DNA of 64,000 nucleotides. Origin: Streptomyces sp. YIM 130001. Lineage in GTDB: Bacteria; Actinomycetota; Actinomycetes; Streptomycetales; Streptomycetaceae. A model generated the notes under the pieces. It saw nothing but the letters and a program-made list of their open reading frames with translations, was not told where the DNA came from and searched no databases. The DNA lies in NCBI RefSeq assembly GCF_003574445.1, contig NZ_KZ984548.1, forward strand, positions 283,970 through 347,969, read 5' to 3'. Below are positions 1 through 7,969 of this stretch, piece after piece. Both the position numbers and the translations under genes were made by a program. How positions within the stretch are numbered: the first letter of the stretch is position 1; the number at the start of each line of letters is the position of its first letter.

Positions 1-31
1 TGGTGAGCGGGCGCTGTACCTCGTACGTATG

Positions 32-65
32 GTCTGTTGGCGGATCACCCGTCTGTTGACGGATC
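32..65. repeat. Two direct repeats upstream of the DoxX gene
   Basis: GTCTGTTGGCGGATC (32-46) and GTCTGTTGACGGATC (51-65) match at 14 of 15 positions and are 19 bp apart. They lie 22-55 bp upstream of the DoxX start, so they could be a tandem binding site for a regulator. No matching regulator was identified, and the sequence to the left is cut off by the window edge. Confidence 0.35.
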
Positions 66-86
66 GACCGAGAGGCGGAGGGCGCG

Positions 87-602
87 ATGGCGCACGGCAT
101 GCGGACCGACCCGTACATCCCGGCGAACCCGGGGACCGGCTGGCGGGACAACGCGGCGCGCTATGCGCTGGTCCCGCTCAGGATCTTCCTCGGCGTCACC
201 TTCATCTACGCCGGTCTCGACAAGCTCACGGACAGCGCCTTCCTGTCGTCGTCGGGACAGGGTTCGATCGGCGAGCAGATGGCGGCGGTCCGTGACACCT
301 CGGCCGTTTCCGCCCTGGTCGAACTGGCGGAGAAGAGCCCGGTGGGCTTCGGATACGCCATCGCCGTCGGGGAGTTGGCGGTCGGCCTAGGTACCCTGTT
401 CGGCCTCTTCGCGCGGCTCGCCGCGGTCGGCGGCGCACTGATCTCGCTGAGCCTGTGGCTGACGGTGAGCTGGGCCGTGGAGCCGTACTACTACGGAAAT
501 GACCTTGCCTACCTGATGGCCTGGCTGCCGCTCGTGCTCGCCGGTGCCTCGGTGTTCTCGCTGGACGCGATCCTGCGCTCACGGCGCCGGCGGATGATGT
601 AG
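87..602 (+). CDS. DoxX family membrane protein
   Basis: 171-residue integral membrane protein of the DoxX family. Family features visible are the opening LVPLRIFLGVTFIYAGLDKL helix with the family-typical G-x-D-K-L, a GYAIAVGELAVGLGTLFGLFARLAA central segment, and two further hydrophobic helices ending in a basic tail RSRRRRMM. DoxX proteins are four-helix membrane proteins linked to redox or quinone-associated functions; the substrate here cannot be deduced. The ATG at 87 follows a purine-rich GAGGCGGAGGGCGCG, a plausible ribosome binding site. The last 94 bp overlap, tail to tail, the convergent small membrane protein gene on the other strand. Confidence 0.85.
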   Translation: MAHGMRTDPYIPANPGTGWRDNAARYALVPLRIFLGVTFIYAGLDKLTDSAFLSSSGQGSIGEQMAAVRDTSAVSALVELAEKSPVGFGYAIAVGELAVGLGTLFGLFARLAAVGGALISLSLWLTVSWAVEPYYYGNDLAYLMAWLPLVLAGASVFSLDAILRSRRRRMM

Positions 603-772
603 GACAGCACGCCGGCGATCGCGCCGAAGAACAGGCCCGCCAGGACGACCGGGATGGCCACGAACCACTCGGTCTCCCAACGGCCCGTCGCCGCACCGAG
701 GTAGGCGACGCCCGCTCCGGCGAACGCGAGGCCCACGATCAGCCGGCCCGGCCGGAATTCATGACGCAGCAC
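509..772 (-). CDS. Small two-helix membrane protein
   Basis: 87-residue protein with two hydrophobic segments (about residues 11-28 and 36-60: VGLAFAGAGVAYLGAA and AIPVVLAGLFFGAIAGVLSYII), followed by an Arg-rich stretch RRRRERR and a polar C-terminal tail. I do not recognise a family. The start overlaps the end of the upstream PspC-domain gene by 14 bp, so the two are probably translationally coupled and act in the same membrane process. The C-terminal 94 bp are antisense to the end of the DoxX gene; this overlap makes the exact extent slightly uncertain, but the hydrophobic N-terminal half lies outside the overlap. Confidence 0.7.
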   Translation of the reverse strand: MLRHEFRPGRLIVGLAFAGAGVAYLGAATGRWETEWFVAIPVVLAGLFFGAIAGVLSYIIRRRRERRIASSENTEAPASTSGSQAIR

Positions 773-2315
773 GGATGACCTCCACCTGTCCGACGCCGAC
801 CTCGAGCCGCAGCTCGATCGTGCCGCCGCCCTTGTCGTTTGTGCCGGTCCTCGTCCTGTCCGGGTCCCGGGTGCCCGGGGCGGCGCCGGGGTCGTCCGCG
901 CCCCGGCCGTTCTCCGCCGTGCCGGTGTCGACAGGGGGCGGCAGGGTCACCTTGCGGTCCTCTCCGACCGTCACGAACACGTCGTTCCTGTCCCACTCCG
1001 GCAGCCTGATGTCTCCGGCGCCCACCGCGACATCGACCTTCAACGTCGCATCGCGCGGTACGCGGACCACCGCCCGGCCCGCCCCGACCTCGACGCCGGT
1101 GCGTACGGTCCGGCCCTCGGCGAGGTCGATCCCGCGCAGGTCCAGGGTGCCGACGCCGGTGTCGAGTTCGTAGTGGGGCTTCACCGTGGCGGCCGCCGTC
1201 GGCTTCCACTCCGTACGGATCCAGTGGGTCGAGATGTTCTCGGGGACCGCGGTGGCCGCGGTGAGGGCCGCCGCGGTCAGTACGCCCAGGATCACCAGGC
1301 CCGGACCCGTACGCCCGAGGAACGCGCTGACCGCGATGCCGAGCCCGGTCACCGCCAGCGCACAGGCGAAACCGGTCTGGAGCGTGGTGGTGAGCGGGTG
1401 CCCCTCCCAGGTGAGGCCCAGGCCGAGGCCGCCCGCCAGCAGAGCGAGCAGGAAGACCCAGCCGCCGATCCCGGGCGGGCCCGGCGGCGCTGCCCGGTCG
1501 GGCTCCCAGGGGCGGGCGGTGGCGATGCCGTCGGCCGGCGCCCGGGGCACGTCGTCCAGCTCCGTCGCGATCTGGGCCGCGGCGTCCGGTGGTCCCCAGA
1601 GGTAGTCGCCGCCGGCCAGGTCGCTGCCGTCCTTCTCGAACGGATCGCGCCACCAGGACTTCGGTACGGCGACGGGCGGGGCCTTCGCCTCCGGCGGTGC
1701 GTCGGCCACGGTCTGGGCCGTGACCGGGTCGGGGTCGACCGTCTTGCGCTGCTGCGACCAGTAGCCGGCGCCCGCGAGGAGGAGACCGAGGACGGCGGCG
1801 AACGTCATCACCCCGCCGTTGCGCACCATCGACAGGAGGAGACCGCAGCCGATCAGGGCGAAGAGCACGGCGGTCAGGCCCACGCCGTCCACCCGGCCGG
1901 ACAGCAGGCGCCGTCCCTCGTGGTCCTCCTGGCCTTCGGCGGGGACGAGCAGCCAGGAGAAGCCGTAGAAGATCAGGCCGAGGCCGCCGGTCGCCGCGAG
2001 CACGGCCAGGCCGATACGGAAGATCACCGGGTCCATGTCGCAGTGCCGTCCGAGGCCCGAGCAGACGCCGCCGATCACTCCGTGCCGGGTGTCGCGGCGC
2101 AGCTTGCCGGGGCGCCGCGGGCCGGGCGGCGCCTCGTCGGTGGCCGTGTGCGCGCCCGAGCCACGACCAGGGCCCGAGTCCCAGCCCGCGCCCCATCCCG
2201 CCTGCGCGCCGGGGTCGCCGGAGTCGCGCGGCACGGAGGCCCCGGCAGCGTCCGATGCTCCCGGCGGCTCGGCCGCGGGCGTACCGGAGTGCGGAGCGTG
2301 GTCCCGATCTGTCAT
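759..2315 (-). CDS. PspC-domain membrane protein
   Basis: 518-residue protein. A Pro/Gly/Ala-rich N-terminus (about 70 residues) precedes a PspC domain (KLRRDTRHGVIGGVCSGLGR, then a membrane helix ending SWLLVPAEG). Several more hydrophobic segments follow (VGLTAVLFALIGCGLLL, GVMTFAAVLGLLLAGAGYW, WVFLLALLAGGLGLGL, GFACALAVTGLGIAV, GLVILGVLTAAALTAAT). The C-terminal soluble part (DTGVGTLDLRGIDL...VGAGDIRLPEWD) resembles the beta-rich adhesin-like or LiaF-like domains found beside PspC in actinobacteria. It faces, across a roughly 190-bp gap, a histidine kinase that also carries a PspC domain, so the two probably sense the same envelope signal. The gene is coupled to the small membrane protein downstream. 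Confidence 0.88.
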   Translation of the reverse strand: MTDRDHAPHSGTPAAEPPGASDAAGASVPRDSGDPGAQAGWGAGWDSGPGRGSGAHTATDEAPPGPRRPGKLRRDTRHGVIGGVCSGLGRHCDMDPVIFRIGLAVLAATGGLGLIFYGFSWLLVPAEGQEDHEGRRLLSGRVDGVGLTAVLFALIGCGLLLSMVRNGGVMTFAAVLGLLLAGAGYWSQQRKTVDPDPVTAQTVADAPPEAKAPPVAVPKSWWRDPFEKDGSDLAGGDYLWGPPDAAAQIATELDDVPRAPADGIATARPWEPDRAAPPGPPGIGGWVFLLALLAGGLGLGLTWEGHPLTTTLQTGFACALAVTGLGIAVSAFLGRTGPGLVILGVLTAAALTAATAVPENISTHWIRTEWKPTAAATVKPHYELDTGVGTLDLRGIDLAEGRTVRTGVEVGAGRAVVRVPRDATLKVDVAVGAGDIRLPEWDRNDVFVTVGEDRKVTLPPPVDTGTAENGRGADDPGAAPGTRDPDRTRTGTNDKGGGTIELRLEVGVGQVEVIRAAS

Positions 2316-2508
2316 ACGTCCATGGTGACGGGCGAAGGCGCCCGGCGGCAGGCGGGACGACCCTGGCCGAACCCTGATATCGCCCCCGGTCCCTCTCAGG
2401 GGCGGGACGGGTGAGTGGCCCCTCGCCCTCCGCCCGCCGGGCTGCTCGCGGCCCGGAGATCAGGGACGTCTGGGGGATCGACCCTGATGCCACGGCCCTG
2501 CTCCTCAT

Positions 2509-3828
2509 GTGAATATCAATGGCATGCCAGCCGCCGCCGCTCCCACCGAAGAGACGCAGCCGCTGCGCAAGCTCTACCGCAGCGGTGAAGGCCGCTGGCT
2601 GGGGGGAGTGGCGCGGGGGCTCGCCGGGCATCTCGGCCTGCCGGTCGTCTGGGTGCGACTGGTCTTCATCGGTCTGTTCATGGCGAACGGCCTCGGGGCC
2701 CTCGTGTACGGGGCGTTCTGGTTCTTCGTGCCGCTCGGGGTCGGCGGCGTCGGTGGCGGTACGGCCGCGAGCGGCGGCGAGCGCCCGCAGGCGGTGACGA
2801 CGGAGACCGGGGCGGACGGCCGGCGCAGGCTGGTGGTGGGCAGGCTCGACAAGGGCCAGTTCATCGCCCTGCTCCTGATGGTCGTCGTGTCCATGGTCTT
2901 CGTGGGCAGTGTGGACATGGGAGGCCCGTCCCGGGCCTATCTGTGGCCGACGCTGCTGGTCGCGGCGGGTGTGGCGCTGGTCTGGCGCCAGGCGGACAAC
3001 GCCCGCCGGGCCCGTTGGATGGCCGTCGGCCGCCGACGGCGCACGCTGAACATCGCCCGGGCCGCGGGCGGCGTCGCACTGGTCGGCACCGGTGTCACGG
3101 GCATCTTCGTCACCCAGGGCTCCGTCGAGCACCTCGGTTCCGTTCTCCAGGCGGCGGTCGCGGTGGTCGCGGGCATCGGCCTGCTGGCCGGCCCGTACGT
3201 GGTGCGGATGGTGCAGGACCTGGGCGACGAGCGGACGCTGCGCATCAGGGCCCAGGAGCGGGCCGAGGTGGCCGCACACGTCCACGACTCGGTCCTGCAC
3301 ACCCTGACCCTGATCCAGCGCAACGCGGAGAGTCCCTCCGAGGTCCGTCGCCTCGCCCGCGCCCAGGAGCGGGACCTGCGCACCTGGCTGTACAAGCCGG
3401 AGGGCACCGGCAAGGACGAGGACGAGGAGCCGGGGAACGTCGCCGACGCGGTGCGCAAGTACGCCGCCGAGGTCGAGGACAAGCACGGCGTGCCGCTCGA
3501 GGTGGTCGTGGTCGGCGACTGCGAACTGGACGAGAGGCTTTCGGCGCAGATGCAGGCAGCGCGGGAAGCGATGGTCAATGCCGCCAAGTACGGTGGCGAG
3601 GGCGGTGCGGTACAGGTTTTCGCCGAGGTCGAGGAGAGCTCGGTGTTCGTGTCGGTACGCGACCGGGGCCCCGGTTTCGATCTGGACGCGGTGCCCGACG
3701 ACCGCATGGGCGTACGGGAGTCAATCATCGGCAGGATGCAGCGCAACGGTGGCACGGCGCGACTGCGTGCGGTGCCCGACGGTGGCACCGAGGTCGAGCT
3801 GGAGATGGAGAGGACGGCGACGCCATGA
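2509..3828 (+). CDS. PspC-domain sensor histidine kinase
   Basis: 439-residue membrane kinase. Residues about 20-75 form a PspC domain (LYRSGEGRWLGGVARGLAGH, then a helix ending FWFFVPLG). A pair of short helices follows (FIALLLMVVVSMVFVG, YLWPTLLVAAGVALVW), then two more (AAGGVALVGTGVTGIFV, AAVAVVAGIGLLAGPYVV). The dimerisation box VAAHVHDSVLHTL places the phospho-acceptor at about His259, and an HATPase domain with DRGPGFD near residue 385 ends the protein. The GTG start at 2509 is chosen for length; an in-frame ATG at 2524 is possible. The stop overlaps the start of the LuxR-type regulator (ATGA), so the two form a two-component pair. Confidence 0.9.
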   Translation: MNINGMPAAAAPTEETQPLRKLYRSGEGRWLGGVARGLAGHLGLPVVWVRLVFIGLFMANGLGALVYGAFWFFVPLGVGGVGGGTAASGGERPQAVTTETGADGRRRLVVGRLDKGQFIALLLMVVVSMVFVGSVDMGGPSRAYLWPTLLVAAGVALVWRQADNARRARWMAVGRRRRTLNIARAAGGVALVGTGVTGIFVTQGSVEHLGSVLQAAVAVVAGIGLLAGPYVVRMVQDLGDERTLRIRAQERAEVAAHVHDSVLHTLTLIQRNAESPSEVRRLARAQERDLRTWLYKPEGTGKDEDEEPGNVADAVRKYAAEVEDKHGVPLEVVVVGDCELDERLSAQMQAAREAMVNAAKYGGEGGAVQVFAEVEESSVFVSVRDRGPGFDLDAVPDDRMGVRESIIGRMQRNGGTARLRAVPDGGTEVELEMERTATP

Positions 3829-4616
3829 GCGACGCGACGGAGCGGACCGAATCCCCGGACCCGGCCGAGCCCGAGAGGCGGACGGAGGCCCCGGAGCAGC
3901 CGGTGGGCGCGGCTTACATGGCACAGGCGGCGGAGGACGGCCCCGAGCAGCCCGCGCGCCGCGTGCAGGTCGTCCTCGTCGACGACCACCGCATGTTCCG
4001 CACGGGAGTGCAGGCCGAGATCGGGCAGACCGAGAAGACCGGCGTGGACGTGGTCGGCGAGGCCGCCGACGTCGATCAGGCGGTCAGTGTGATCACCGCG
4101 ACCCGGCCCGAGGTCGTCCTGCTGGACGTGCACCTGCCCGGCGGCGGCGGTGTCGAAGTGCTGCGCCGCTGCGCCTCCTTGGCGGCCGATGTGGAACGGC
4201 CGGTCAGGTTCCTCGCGCTGTCCGTGTCGGATGCGGCGGAGGACGTGATCGGTGTGATCCGCGGTGGCGCCCGCGGGTACGTCACCAAGACGATCACCGG
4301 CACCGACCTGGTGAACTCGATCTTCCGGGTACGGGACGGGGACGCGGTGTTCTCGCCCCGACTGGCCGGCTTCGTACTCGACGCGTTCGCGTCGACGGAT
4401 GCGCCGCCGGTCGACGAGGACCTGGACCGGCTGACCCAGCGCGAGCGTGAGGTGCTGCGGCTGATCGCCCGCGGATACGCGTACAAGGAGGTGGGCAAGC
4501 AGCTGTTCATCTCGGTGAAGACGGTGGAGTCCCATGTCTCTGCCGTACTGCGGAAGTTGCAGCTGTCCAACCGCCACGAGCTGACCCGCTGGGCGGCGGC
4601 CCGGCGCCTGGTCTGA
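3825..4616 (+). CDS. LuxR/NarL-family response regulator
   Basis: 263-residue DNA-binding response regulator. A roughly 45-residue acidic lead is followed by a receiver domain (VQVVLVDDHRMFRTGV; phospho-acceptor Asp101 in VVLLDVHLPGG; conserved Lys in GYVTKTITG) and a C-terminal LuxR helix-turn-helix (LTQREREVLRLIARGYAYKE...SVKTVESHVSAVLRKL). The ATG at 3825 overlaps the kinase stop by 4 bp, so it is the cognate partner of the PspC kinase. It ends 18 bp before the convergent NlpC/P60 gene. Likely targets are its own locus or the divergent PspC operon; no operator could be assigned by eye. Confidence 0.92.
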   Translation: MSDATERTESPDPAEPERRTEAPEQPVGAAYMAQAAEDGPEQPARRVQVVLVDDHRMFRTGVQAEIGQTEKTGVDVVGEAADVDQAVSVITATRPEVVLLDVHLPGGGGVEVLRRCASLAADVERPVRFLALSVSDAAEDVIGVIRGGARGYVTKTITGTDLVNSIFRVRDGDAVFSPRLAGFVLDAFASTDAPPVDEDLDRLTQREREVLRLIARGYAYKEVGKQLFISVKTVESHVSAVLRKLQLSNRHELTRWAAARRLV

Positions 4617-4634
4617 CCTTCCCGGCGGCGTCTT

Positions 4635-5681
4635 TCAGACCACCCGGGCGGCACCGGCGAACGGCATCTCGTCGATGGGCGCGATGCGCACCGGGGCGTT
4701 CGGGTTCGGGGCGTGGATCATGCGCCCGTTGCCGATGTAGATGCCGACGTGGCTGATCGACGAGTAGAAGAACACCAGGTCGCCCGGGGCGAGTTCGGAG
4801 CGGGAGACGCGCTTGCCGGCGTTGATCTGGGCGTAGGTGGTGCGGGGCAGGGAGACGCCCGCGGCGCGGTAGGCGGCTTGGGTGAGGCCGGAGCAGTCGA
4901 AGGAGTCCGGTCCGGTCGCGCCCCAGACGTAGGGGCTGCCGAGGGCGCCGTGGGAGAACGAAATGGCCCGCGCCGCCCGGGAGTTGGGTGCCTTCAGGTC
5001 GCCCCGTGGCAGGTCGCGCGAGGCGCGGTCGGGGCCGGAGTCGCCGGCCATGCGGGCGCGTTGCTCGTCGGTGAGCTTGTCCAGGAGTTTCCGCGCGCGG
5101 TCGAGCTTCGAGGTGATCTGGCTCTTGCGCTTCTTGAGGTCGGCCTGGAGGCCGCTCAACTCCCGCTGTTTGGCGCCTGCTTGCTCGCGCAGCCGGTCCA
5201 GCTCGCGCAGCCGGTGACGGACACCGGTGATGGTCGCGGCCTGCCGGTCACCTGCCCGGTCCGCGCGCATCACCTGGTCCAGGTACTGGTCGGGCTCCGA
5301 GGACAGCGCCAGTTGCAGCGAGGGGTCGATGCCGCCGGTCCGGTACTGCGCGGTGGCAGCCGAACCGAGTGAGGTGCGGGCCGAGTTGAGCGTCTCGGTC
5401 CTGCGGGCCGCCTCGTCCTGCAGCCGCCGCACCGCGGCCTTGGCCGCGTCCGCCTTCTCCTTGCTGCCGTTGTACTTCTCGGTGGCGGCCTCGGCCGCGC
5501 GGTACAGCTTGTCGACCTTCGCCTTCACCTGTGCCGGGGTGGGCGGGGGATCCGCGTGGCCGGTGCCGTCGAGGGCGGTCGCCGAGGCGGCTCCGGCGAG
5601 CGCCAGGGTGAGTGCGGTGCGGGCCGTGTGGCCGGTGAGCGAGCGTGTTCGGGGTGTGCGGGGTTTTCGGTGCGCAGCCAC
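4635..5681 (-). CDS. Secreted NlpC/P60 peptidoglycan hydrolase
   Basis: 348-residue exported wall hydrolase. A basic N-terminus and hydrophobic segment TALTLALAGAASATA act as a signal peptide; a long coiled coil rich in Lys/Glu/Arg (about residues 50-200) follows; the C-terminus is an NlpC/P60 domain with catalytic Cys in DSFDCSGLT and His in ISHVGIYIGNGRMIHAP. Such enzymes cut stem peptides, typically gamma-D-Glu/meso-DAP bonds. The GTG at 5681 is preferred to the upstream in-frame ATG because GGAGG (minus strand, 5691-5687) sits 5 nt before it. The leader contains a 7-bp inverted repeat (5711-5734), but no ydaO riboswitch motifs, unlike the paralogue at 6351. Confidence 0.9.
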   Translation of the reverse strand: MAAHRKPRTPRTRSLTGHTARTALTLALAGAASATALDGTGHADPPPTPAQVKAKVDKLYRAAEAATEKYNGSKEKADAAKAAVRRLQDEAARRTETLNSARTSLGSAATAQYRTGGIDPSLQLALSSEPDQYLDQVMRADRAGDRQAATITGVRHRLRELDRLREQAGAKQRELSGLQADLKKRKSQITSKLDRARKLLDKLTDEQRARMAGDSGPDRASRDLPRGDLKAPNSRAARAISFSHGALGSPYVWGATGPDSFDCSGLTQAAYRAAGVSLPRTTYAQINAGKRVSRSELAPGDLVFFYSSISHVGIYIGNGRMIHAPNPNAPVRIAPIDEMPFAGAARVV

Positions 5682-5928
5682 GAGGGCCTCCACATCCTTG
5701 CTGTGCCGTGCCAGGTGGGTAGCCGGGCACCTGGGCAAGGACGGTAGGCCTCTGTGTCACGGCGCGGTGACGGAATGTGCGCAACTGGCGTATGCAGGCG
5801 GAGTGGTGACCGTATCTGCCCGGTACGTGCGGGGCGCGGACACTCGTAGGGGGCTGTACGACCGATGCGAGGAACGTGGTGACCCTGACCGCCGGTGAGT
5901 GATATGCCCCCGGCTAGGCTCCGGAGCC

Positions 5929-6282
5929 ATGGACGTCCTCATCAATGTGTTCGTGGGTCTGCACATCATCGGTATCGCCTCGCTGCTCGGCGGGTTCCTG
6001 ACCCAGATGAAGGCGATGGGTGACGGCACGGCCCGGTTCTCGCCGGCCATGCTGCACGGTGCGCTCACCATGCTGGTCACCGGCGTCGCGCTCGTCGGTC
6101 TCAACCAGGCCGACGACCAGAGCGTGAACAACCTCAAGATCGGCATCAAGCTCGCCCTCCTGATCGTGATCCTCGCGCTCGTCTACGTGAAGCGGGACGA
6201 CGAGAAGGTGGAGAAGCCGCTGTTCGGCATCGTCGGTGCGCTGACCGTCGTCAACGTCTTCGTCGCGGTGCTCTGGACCTGA
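5929..6282 (+). CDS. Small integral membrane protein
   Basis: 117-residue protein made almost entirely of four hydrophobic segments (VLINVFVGLHIIGIASLLGGF, MLHGALTMLVTGVALVGL, IGIKLALLIVILALVYV, LFGIVGALTVVNVFVAVLW) with a short charged loop KRDDEKVEKP. I do not recognise a function. The ATG at 5929 follows CCGGAGCC, a modest ribosome binding site. It sits alone between two NlpC/P60 genes on the opposite strand and ends at a strong bidirectional hairpin. Homologues with the same neighbours would be expected in other Streptomyces, but this is recalled context rather than something visible here. Confidence 0.8.
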   Translation: MDVLINVFVGLHIIGIASLLGGFLTQMKAMGDGTARFSPAMLHGALTMLVTGVALVGLNQADDQSVNNLKIGIKLALLIVILALVYVKRDDEKVEKPLFGIVGALTVVNVFVAVLWT

Positions 6283-6290
6283 GCACGGCC

Positions 6291-6344
6291 CCCGACACGA
6301 CGGTGCCCCGGTCCGCCTTCGGACCGGGGCACCGTCGTGTCGGG
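6291..6344. terminator. Bidirectional terminator hairpin
   Basis: A perfect 25-bp inverted repeat (left arm begins CCCGACACGACGGTGCCCCG, loop CCTT) lies between the convergent small membrane protein gene and the NlpC/P60 gene, ending 7 bp short of the latter's stop. Its position suits termination of both transcripts. Confidence 0.85.
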
Positions 6345-6350
6345 CCGCGC

Positions 6351-7520
6351 TCAGGCGGGACGGACGACGCTGTGGATCGGCATGTAGTAGATCGACTCCG
6401 TGCGGACATTGGCGCCCGGCTTCGGAGCGTGGATCATCTGGCCGTCGCCGATGTAGATGCCCACGTGGCTGATGTCGTCGTAGAAGAAGACGAGGTCGCC
6501 GGGCTTGGCGTTGTCGACCGAGACGGTGGTGCCGACCTCGACCTGGTCCCAGGTGGTGCGCGGCAGTGAGATTCCGGCGGTCTTCCAGGCGTCCTGCGTC
6601 AGCCCCGAGCAGTCGTAGGAATCCGGACCGGCCGCACCCCAGACGTACGGCTTGCCTATCTGGGCGCGTGCGAAGGAGATGACCTTCTCGGCCTTGGCCG
6701 CGTAGGAGCCGGAGTCGCTGCCGGACCCCGAGTCGCTGCCGGAGCCGGAGTCGCTGCCGGAGCCCTGCTCCCGCTCCTTCTCCTTGGCGGCCTCCTCCGC
6801 CTGGCGCTTGCGCTCGGCCTCGGCCTGCTTCTTGGCCAGTTCCTCGGCCTTGCGCTTGGCCTCGGCCTTCTTCTTCCGCTCGATCGCGGCGAGCCGGGCC
6901 TTCTCCTCGGCGGTGAGTTCGGAGAGCAGCCTGCGCGCCTCGCCGAGCTTCTTCTGCACGGTCTGCTTGCTGCGCTTGAGCTCGGTCTGTGAGGTGGTGA
7001 GCGACTCGAGGCTCTTGGTGGCCTGGTTGCGCTTCTTGGCCGCAGAGGTCTGCAGATCCTTGAAGTCGCTCACGGCCTTCTGCTGCCGGTCGGTCAGCCG
7101 GCTCATCAACTGCCGCTGGTCGAACATCTGCTGAGGGTCGTCGGCGAGCAGCAAGTTTGCGGTCGCAGACGTACCGCCGTCGCGGTACTGCGCGGCGGCC
7201 AGCGAACCGAGCGCGCGCCGGGCGTCGTTGAGCTTGTCCGTGCGCTGCGCGACCTCGTCGAGGAGTCCGTCGACGTGCTTGCGCTGCTGCTCGGTGCGCT
7301 CCTTGCCCGCGTTGTACTTCTGCGTGGCGGCGCCGGCCTGGCGGTACAGCTCGTCGACCTTCTTCTGTACTTCCTCGAGGGACGGCTTGGGCTCCGCCGG
7401 AGCGGCGTTCGCGCTCTGCGACAGCAGGGCCACCGAGGTGAGGGCGGCAGTGGTGATGCCGACGGCCTGCGAAGTGCGCAGCCGATTCGTCCGATTCCGC
7501 AGCTTGCGGTGCGACGCCAA
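6351..7520 (-). CDS. Secreted NlpC/P60 hydrolase under riboswitch control
   Basis: 389-residue exported hydrolase, paralogue of the gene at 4635. Layout: signal peptide (residues about 1-40, ending SANAAPAE), long coiled coil (EEVQKKVDELYRQAG through the Lys/Glu/Ala-rich KKKAEAKRKAEELAKKQAE), a Gly-Ser-Asp repeat linker (GSGSDSGSGSDSG), then the NlpC/P60 domain with Cys in DSYDCSGLT and His in DISHVGIYIGDG. It probably cleaves peptidoglycan stem peptides. The start is TTG at 7520, with AAGGAG about 9 nt upstream. The leader carries the hallmarks of a ydaO/c-di-AMP riboswitch, so expression is expected to respond to c-di-AMP, as known for wall hydrolases such as rpfA in streptomycetes. Confidence 0.92.
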   Translation of the reverse strand: MASHRKLRNRTNRLRTSQAVGITTAALTSVALLSQSANAAPAEPKPSLEEVQKKVDELYRQAGAATQKYNAGKERTEQQRKHVDGLLDEVAQRTDKLNDARRALGSLAAAQYRDGGTSATANLLLADDPQQMFDQRQLMSRLTDRQQKAVSDFKDLQTSAAKKRNQATKSLESLTTSQTELKRSKQTVQKKLGEARRLLSELTAEEKARLAAIERKKKAEAKRKAEELAKKQAEAERKRQAEEAAKEKEREQGSGSDSGSGSDSGSGSDSGSYAAKAEKVISFARAQIGKPYVWGAAGPDSYDCSGLTQDAWKTAGISLPRTTWDQVEVGTTVSVDNAKPGDLVFFYDDISHVGIYIGDGQMIHAPKPGANVRTESIYYMPIHSVVRPA

Positions 7521-7540
7521 GGGAGGCGCTCCTTCCGTTG

Positions 7541-7765
7541 ACCGCCTACCGGGTTAGCTGTCGGGTTCGGGCGGGTGGTTCGGAAGGGCTGCCCTACGGT
7601 CCGCACGGGGCTGTACGGTCCGATTCACCCCAAGGTCATTGGGTCCCCGGCTCCGGGTGTGCCTGGTGGGGCGCGCCGGACTCGGCGTAGGCCGCGCGTC
7701 CCGACGCCAGTCGCCGGTGGGGGTACGGGCAGCCCGCGGAGCACGGTAGCCAACTCCCGTTGCCC
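7541..7765 (-). promoter_or_regulatory. ydaO/yuaA-type c-di-AMP riboswitch
   Basis: Read on the minus strand, the leader of the NlpC/P60 gene contains, in order, ACGGGAGTTGGC, GAGCCGGGGACCC, TTGGGGTGAATCGG, CCCTTCCGAACC, CGAACCCGACAGCTAACC and GGTAGGCGG. These match the conserved blocks of the ydaO riboswitch as it appears in actinobacteria (GGGGUGAAUCGG and CCCGWCAGCUAACC are the most telling). It ends about 20 nt before the TTG start. In this class c-di-AMP binding normally lowers expression. The boundaries are approximate; a covariance-model search would settle them. Confidence 0.85.
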
Positions 7766-7969
7766 TTGTGAAGGTTGGTGTTCGATATGCCCGATACGTT
7801 TTCGTGACTTTCGCGCTCTGTGAAGGATCGTGCACAGAGAAGTACGAGAAGTGAGGGAACTGCGGCCGTCGTTGTCGGAAACCGCATCCCCCGCACATCT
7901 GCGGAACCGAGGGGCCCTTTCCGGGACCCGGACCGCACTGTCAGTCCGGGCGCCTAGACTCGGGAGGCG

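Noticed and set aside
739..3486. Very long open frame on the minus strand across the PspC kinase gene
   Set aside because: It is antisense to a well-supported kinase and in a second frame of the PspC gene; composition is Arg/Gly/Pro-rich with no domain, a typical high-GC shadow.
5682..5928. Possible ydaO riboswitch before the first NlpC/P60 gene
   Set aside because: None of the conserved blocks (GGGGTGAATCGG, CCGACAGCTAACC) is present; only a short 7-bp hairpin was found.
4635..7520. Two NlpC/P60 genes as a recent tandem duplication
   Set aside because: Domain order is the same but sequence differs throughout, start regions and leaders differ, and another gene lies between them on the opposite strand; the duplication must be old.
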